From: Pseudomonas paeninsulae
GTDB taxonomy: Bacteria; Pseudomonadota; Gammaproteobacteria; Pseudomonadales; Pseudomonadaceae
Assembly: GCF_035621475.1 (NCBI RefSeq)
Contig: NZ_CP141799.1
Coordinates: 5,282,698-5,346,697 of the forward strand
Reading direction: 5' to 3'
Length of the DNA: 64,000 bases
The position numbers and the translations under genes are program-made. Every line of letters begins with the position of its first letter. Within the stretch, counting starts at the first letter, position 1. A model generated the notes under the pieces. The model saw nothing but the letters and a program-made list of their open reading frames with translations, was not told the DNA's origin and made no database searches. Positions 59,586-64,000 of the stretch are shown in pieces.

Positions 59586-60953
59586 CTACTTGCCGATACA
59601 GAAGCTGGAGAATATGCGTCCGAGCAGGTCGTCGGAGCTGAACGCTCCGGTGATTTCGCCCAGAGACTGTTGCGCCAGGCGCAGGTCTTCGGCGAGCAGC
59701 TCTCCGGCGCCTGCCAGGGTCAGCTGAGCGTGACCGTGGTCGAGGTGGGTGGCGGCCAGGTGCAACGCCTCCAGATGCCGCCTGCGGGCACTGAAGCTGC
59801 TCTCGGCAGTCTGTTCGTAGCCCATGCAGGCTTTCAGGTGCTCACGCAGCAGATCCAGACCGTCGCTGGACCTGGCCGAGAGGCTGATGGTCACATGGCC
59901 ATCGTTGCCGACTTCCAGGGCTATGGCTTCGCCCGACAAGTCCGCCTTGTTGCGAATCAGGGTGACTTTGCCCTGATCGGGACGTTGAGCGAGAAATTCC
60001 GGCCATAGCGAGAACGGATCGTCGGCTTCTGGAGCAGTGGCATCGACCACCAGGAGAATACGGTCGGCTTCGCCAATAGCTTTCAGTGCGCGCTCGACGC
60101 CTATCTTTTCCACCTGATCCTCGGTGTCGCGCAAACCGGCGGTATCCACCACATGCAGCGGCATGCCGTCGATGTGGATATGTTCGCGCAGTACGTCACG
60201 GGTGGTGCCGGCGATCTCGGTGACGATGGCCGCTTCGCGCCCGGCCAGGGCATTGAGCAAACTGGATTTCCCAGCATTTGGCCGACCGGCGATCACCACC
60301 GTCATGCCATCGCGCAGCAGTGCACCTTGGCCGGCTTCGCGCAGCACGCCGGCGAGGTCTGTGCGTACGCCCTCGAGCAGGTTGAGCACATGGCCATCGG
60401 CAAGAAAGTCGATTTCCTCTTCGGGGAAGTCGATGGCAGCCTCGACGTAGATCCGCAGGCTGATCAAGCGTTCGGTCAGGCCATGCACGCGCCGCGAGAA
60501 CTCGCCTTGCAGCGAACGCAGGGCATTGCGTGCAGCCTGTGCCGAGCTGGCTTCGATCAGGTCGGCAATCGCTTCGGCCTGGGCCAGGTCGAGTTTGTCG
60601 TTGAGGAATGCACGCTCGCTGAACTCGCCGGGACGGGCCTGGCGTGCGCCGAGTTGCAGGCAACGGCGCAGGAGCAAGTCGAGCACCACCGGGCCGCCGT
60701 GGCCTTGCAGTTCCAGTACATCCTCGCCGGTAAAGGAGTTGGGCCCGGGGAAGTACAGGGCCAGGCCCTCATCCAGCACCTGCTCGGCATCGGCAAAAAA
60801 AGGGCCGTAATGGGCATAACGAGGTTTCAGTTCACGTTGGCAAATCGCCAGGGCCAGTTGCCCGGCCAAGGGTCCCGAGACCCGCACGATGCCGACACCA
60901 CCACGGCCCTGGGCTGTCGCAACGGCGGCAATGGTTTCACGGACTGCTGACAT
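59586..60953 (-). CDS. mnmE: tRNA modification GTPase MnmE
   Basis: 455 residues. The N-terminal folate-binding domain ([21 protein letters not shown]) precedes the inserted G domain with P-loop [22 protein letters not shown] and NKAD, and the C-terminal FCIGK holds the catalytic Cys. It acts with MnmG on U34. The start [15 protein letters not shown] at 60953 matches the family. Confidence 0.97.
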   Translation of the reverse strand: MSAVRETIAAVATAQGRGGVGIVRVSGPLAGQLALAICQRELKPRYAHYGPFFADAEQVLDEGLALYFPGPNSFTGEDVLELQGHGGPVVLDLLLRRCLQLGARQARPGEFSERAFLNDKLDLAQAEAIADLIEASSAQAARNALRSLQGEFSRRVHGLTERLISLRIYVEAAIDFPEEEIDFLADGHVLNLLEGVRTDLAGVLREAGQGALLRDGMTVVIAGRPNAGKSSLLNALAGREAAIVTEIAGTTRDVLREHIHIDGMPLHVVDTAGLRDTEDQVEKIGVERALKAIGEADRILLVVDATAPEADDPFSLWPEFLAQRPDQGKVTLIRNKADLSGEAIALEVGNDGHVTISLSARSSDGLDLLREHLKACMGYEQTAESSFSARRRHLEALHLAATHLDHGHAQLTLAGAGELLAEDLRLAQQSLGEITGAFSSDDLLGRIFSSFCIGK

Positions 60954-60977
60954 GCTGGACTCCAAACGCTGGATAGC

Positions 60978-61003
60978 AAGACGCCCCACGATGGGGGCGT
61001 CTT
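60978..61003 (+). terminator. Strong hairpin between mnmE and yidC
   Basis: AAGACGCCCC and GGGGCGTCTT form a 10-bp stem; TTT follows on the plus strand. The minus strand, which carries the genes, has only a short TT after the stem, so it may partly separate yidC from mnmE or stop antisense transcripts. Confidence 0.6.
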
Positions 61004-61039
61004 TTTAACGGCTTGCTCGAGCTTGGAAGCTCCGCCTTA

Positions 61040-62788
61040 TCAGGCAGCCGCCGCCTTGGTTGCTGCTTCAATCTTGCGGGTAATGTACCACTGCTGAGCG
61101 ATAGACAGGCAGTTGTTGACTACCCAGTACAGCACCAGGCCGGCCGGGAACCAGAGGAAGAAGAAGGTGAAGATGATTGGCATCATCTTCATGACCTTGG
61201 CCTGCATCGGATCCGGCGGTGTCGGGTTGAGCTGCTGCTGGATGAACATGGTGGCGCCCATGATAATCGGCAGGATGAAGAACGGATCCTTGATCGCCAG
61301 GTCGGTAATCCAGAACATCCAGGGTGCCTGACGCATTTCCACGCTTTCCAGCAGGGTCCAATACAGGGCGAGGAACACCGGCATCTGTACCAGGATCGGC
61401 AGGCAACCGCCTAGCGGGTTGATCTTCTCTTTTTTGTACAGCTCCATCATGCCCTGGGACATTTTCTGCTTATCGTCACCCAACTGCTCTTTCAGCGCGG
61501 CAAGTTTCGGCGCTACGGCACGCATGCGCGCCATCGACTTGTAGCTGGCGGCAGACAGTGGGAAGAAGATCAGTTTGATGATGATGGTCAGCACAATGAT
61601 CGACCACCCCCAGTTACCCAGGATGCTGTGGATATGTTCCAGTAACCAGAAGATCGGTTGCGCGAGGAACCATAGAATGCCGTAGTCGACGGTCAATTCC
61701 AGCCCAGGGGACAGGGTTTTCAGGTGACCCTGGAGCTTCGGGCCGGCGTACAGAATCGCACTGACTTCGCCTTGTGTGCCGGGAGCAACCTGAACGGCCG
61801 GACCGGTATAGCCGACAATGTAATTGCCTTGGCTGTCTTTGCGGGTCTGTACCTGATTGGTGCTGCCTTTTTCGGGAATCCAGGCCGTGACGAAATAGTG
61901 CTGCAGCCAGGCTACCCAGCCGCCTTCGACGGTTTCCTTGAAGGGCTGCTTGTCGATATCTTTCATCGACACTTTTTTGTACGACTCTTCGGTTGTCCAG
62001 AGTGCGCCACCCAGGTAGGTAGCGGTGCCAGTGGCAGTGGTCGACGAGGGATCGTCACTGCCATCGCGCTTGAGCTGAGCGAACATATTGCCGTTCCAGG
62101 CCTGGCCACTCTGGTTGTCGATCAGGTAGCTGACGTTCATCTGGTAAGACGCAGGGTCTACGCAACCCGGCTTCTTCAGCTGTTGTTCTGCGGCCGAGCA
62201 CTCGGGATTCAGACCACGGGTGAAGGTAAAGCGCTTGGTGTAATTGACACCGTCTTCGCTGAGCTTGAGGTCTACCTGCAGTTGGTCCTGGCCTTCAGCC
62301 AATTTATAACTCTGCTGGTCGCTGCTCCACAGGGCACGACCGCTGGATTTGTCCGGCGCACTAGTGCCGATCAAACCGCTTTGCGCCAGATAGGTGCGCT
62401 CGCTGCCATTATCAAACAGCTGGAACGGCACATCCGGGTGGTCTTGCCGGCGCGGGTACTGCGGCAAACGCAGCTCCACCACATCACCGCCACGTGGATC
62501 GATGGCCAGATCCAGTACGTCGGTTTTCACTCGAATCAGTTGGTCACTGACGGCCACTGGGGCAACGCTGATAGAGCCTGATTCGGCGGCAGGGGCTGCA
62601 GTCGGTATGTCGTCACCGCTGGCTGTTTGGGCGCGGGCAGTGGTATCTGGCAAGCTCGGAACGGTACTGCTGACTGCTGCAGTCTGAATCGGCAGGGCAG
62701 CTTGACCGTAGTCCTGGTTCCACTGGAGAACCATCATATAGGACACGATTGCCAGGGCGACGATCAGGATCGAGCGTTGAATATCCAT
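61040..62788 (-). CDS. yidC: Membrane protein insertase YidC
   Basis: 582 residues. An N-terminal anchor (SILIVALAIVSYMMVLQW) is followed by a large periplasmic domain and five conserved helices from about residue 360. The 60KD_IMP signature IIIKLIFFPLSAASYKSMARMRAVAPKLAALKEQ contains the essential hydrophilic-groove Arg. It inserts membrane proteins with SecYEG. It lies 2 bp after yidD. Confidence 0.97.
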   Translation of the reverse strand: MDIQRSILIVALAIVSYMMVLQWNQDYGQAALPIQTAAVSSTVPSLPDTTARAQTASGDDIPTAAPAAESGSISVAPVAVSDQLIRVKTDVLDLAIDPRGGDVVELRLPQYPRRQDHPDVPFQLFDNGSERTYLAQSGLIGTSAPDKSSGRALWSSDQQSYKLAEGQDQLQVDLKLSEDGVNYTKRFTFTRGLNPECSAAEQQLKKPGCVDPASYQMNVSYLIDNQSGQAWNGNMFAQLKRDGSDDPSSTTATGTATYLGGALWTTEESYKKVSMKDIDKQPFKETVEGGWVAWLQHYFVTAWIPEKGSTNQVQTRKDSQGNYIVGYTGPAVQVAPGTQGEVSAILYAGPKLQGHLKTLSPGLELTVDYGILWFLAQPIFWLLEHIHSILGNWGWSIIVLTIIIKLIFFPLSAASYKSMARMRAVAPKLAALKEQLGDDKQKMSQGMMELYKKEKINPLGGCLPILVQMPVFLALYWTLLESVEMRQAPWMFWITDLAIKDPFFILPIIMGATMFIQQQLNPTPPDPMQAKVMKMMPIIFTFFFLWFPAGLVLYWVVNNCLSIAQQWYITRKIEAATKAAAA

Positions 62789-62790
62789 GA

Positions 62791-63036
62791 TTATTCGGCC
62801 ATCGAAGAGGAACGGGAGGGTTTCGCGGGGGGAACCGGGTCGTAGCCACCGGGATTCCACGGGTGACAGCGGCCGAGCCGGCGCAATGCCAGCCAACCAC
62901 CACGCATGAGGCCTTGTTGTTCGATGGCTTCATGCGCGTAGCAGGAGCAGCTTGGATAAAAACGACAGTGGCTGGCCATCAAAGGACTGATGGCATAGCG
63001 GTAGAACTGGATTGGAACCAAGGCCAGTTTACGCAT
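62791..63036 (-). CDS. yidD: Membrane protein insertion efficiency factor YidD
   Basis: 81-residue small protein with the family core [32 protein letters not shown], including the three conserved cysteines. It assists YidC-dependent insertion. It overlaps the rnpA end by 8 bp. Confidence 0.96.
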   Translation of the reverse strand: MRKLALVPIQFYRYAISPLMASHCRFYPSCSCYAHEAIEQQGLMRGGWLALRRLGRCHPWNPGGYDPVPPAKPSRSSSMAE

Positions 63037-63433
63037 GGGGACTGTCGTTTATCCCGATAGGGGTAGAAGTTTCCGGGCTTGGTTTGTTGCGTGCCAGGCG
63101 TTTCCAGAGCTTGCCGAACTGGAGAGCCAGTTCGGCATTCTGCAGATCGCCCAGGCCTTTACGCGCAACCACTACGATGTCCCAACCGACCAGGTTGTCC
63201 TGGTTGAGGCGGAACGATTCGCGGATCTGGCGTTTCAGGCGATTGCGTTCAACCGAGAGCTTGACGCTCTTCTTGCCGATCACCAAACCCAAACGGGGGT
63301 GGTCAAGCTGGTTGCTACGCGCCAGCAGCAGGACATTTTTGCCCGGAACTTTGCCGCTAGGGGAGTCGAAGACTGCCTTGAATTGTCGGGGGGTTAGCAG
63401 ACGCTTTTCCCGACTGAAGTCTCGACTCACCAC
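63029..63433 (-). CDS. rnpA: Ribonuclease P protein component RnpA
   Basis: 134 residues. The RNR signature [19 protein letters not shown] binds the RNase P RNA. It starts at a GTG ([22 protein letters not shown]). It follows rpmH by 11 bp, the universal arrangement. Confidence 0.97.
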   Translation of the reverse strand: MVSRDFSREKRLLTPRQFKAVFDSPSGKVPGKNVLLLARSNQLDHPRLGLVIGKKSVKLSVERNRLKRQIRESFRLNQDNLVGWDIVVVARKGLGDLQNAELALQFGKLWKRLARNKPSPETSTPIGINDSPHA

Positions 63434-63444
63434 AATACCGAAAT

Positions 63445-63579
63445 TTAGACGGCGAGACGCTTACGGCCCTTGGCGCGGCGACGCGACAGGACAGCACGGC
63501 CGCTTTTGGTGGCCATACGAGCACGGAAACCGTGAGTGCGAGCGCGTTTGATAGTGCTGGGTTGGAAAGTGCGTTTCAT
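63445..63579 (-). CDS. rpmH: Ribosomal protein L34 (RpmH)
   Basis: 44 residues, [20 protein letters not shown]...KGRKRLAV, the universally conserved sequence. It is too short for most ORF filters and is read directly from the minus strand. It marks the gene next to dnaA, which should lie just beyond the right edge. Confidence 0.98.
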   Translation of the reverse strand: MKRTFQPSTIKRARTHGFRARMATKSGRAVLSRRRAKGRKRLAV

Positions 63580-63687
63580 GGCGTGTTACCTGGCTGTCGA
63601 CTACGGGCCGGAATGGCCCCCGTTTTAAGAGACCGGCGATTCTAGAGAAACACGAGGGTCAGGTCAATTTCCAACCAGCATTTTCGT

Positions 63688-63960
63688 TAATAAAGAATAT
63701 AGAGAAGAGAATATTTAAAGCTTTTCTGTAATGTTAATAACTATTAGTAAGCCGCTTTTCTGTGCATAAGTGCCTCTAGCCCTTTATTCATGAAGCTTAC
63801 AGAGCAGGGTAAGTCTGTCAGGAAGACGTGCTGCGGCTGTGTGAAGGCAGCGGATAAGCTGGGGATGGAATGCCATGTTATCCACAGCTGGATTCATGCA
63901 CCACTTGTCCCCAGGCTTATCCGCCGGGCTTAAGCGGGGTTATCCACAGAGTTAAATTTA
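63688..63960. other. oriC region beside rpmH (AT-rich tract plus DnaA boxes), cut by the window edge
   Basis: An AT-rich stretch from 63688 (TAATAAAGAATATAGAGAAG and on) is followed by DnaA boxes TGTGCATAA (63761), TTATCCACA (63878) and TTATCCACA (63940), plus weaker TTATCCGCC (63917). This is the usual Pseudomonas origin place between rpmH and dnaA. The remaining 63580-63687 would hold the rpmH promoter. No gene is seen to the right edge. Confidence 0.85.
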
Positions 63961-64000
63961 CAGCTATCGACCAGTGGTATGGCCGATGACTGGCACTGGG

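Overview
The window looks like a Pseudomonas chromosome next to the replication origin; I cannot resolve the species. The right half is the conserved block rpmH-rnpA-yidD-yidC-mnmE-mnmG-rsmG-parA-parB-atpIBEFHAGDC-glmU-glmR-glmS, all on the minus strand and in the order usual for pseudomonads. Its coding style fits, with many GTG starts and 4-bp start/stop overlaps. DnaA boxes lie at 59.0-59.2 kb and again at 63.8-63.95 kb.

Region 1 (1-16.3 kb) handles aromatic compounds. A six-gene multicomponent phenol hydroxylase operon (dmpKLMNOP, plus the start of a dmpQ-like ferredoxin) lies on the minus strand behind a sigma-54 promoter. A DmpR/MopR-type activator is divergent from it. A second, previously separate-looking operon (7.85-14.6 kb) encodes a YCF48 lipoprotein, an MMPL/RND transporter, a DUF1302 outer-membrane barrel and a DUF1329 protein. 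It has its own near-perfect -24/-12 promoter and a DmpR-like upstream site, so it is probably in the same regulon. A PAS-domain chemoreceptor follows.

Region 2 (16.3-42.7 kb) is most of the oxygen-dependent cobalamin pathway: cobK, cobL, cobG, cobH, cobI, a cbiG-cobJ fusion, cobF, chlD (cobaltochelatase AAA+ and VWA parts), cobN, cobW, cbtB, cbtA, cobE and cobM. It is controlled by three B12 riboswitches. The chlD gene carries a textbook -1 frameshift site (A AAA AAG plus hairpin) that would make both a short ATPase and a long ATPase-VWA protein. The cluster is interrupted at 24.5-31.8 kb by accessory DNA: a DUF2846 lipoprotein flanked by a duplicated cobJ end, a transposase relic, a glyoxalase-fold/LysR pair, and a TetR-controlled thiol-redox cassette (AhpD-like, DsbA/FrnE-like, YghU-like).

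The most unusual structure is a 122-bp palindromic repeat present in three copies of identical length. Two lie inside B12 riboswitches and one directly behind a B12 box. Their sequence differs between copies, but the paired arms change together. A second is a duplicated origin-like module: two ~270-bp regions 4.72 kb apart with the same DnaA-box spacing.

Region 3 (42.7-64 kb) is housekeeping: amino-sugar synthesis, ATP synthase, chromosome partition, tRNA modification and membrane-protein insertion. I found no tRNA, rRNA or CRISPR array. The largest ORFs antisense to these genes are shadows.
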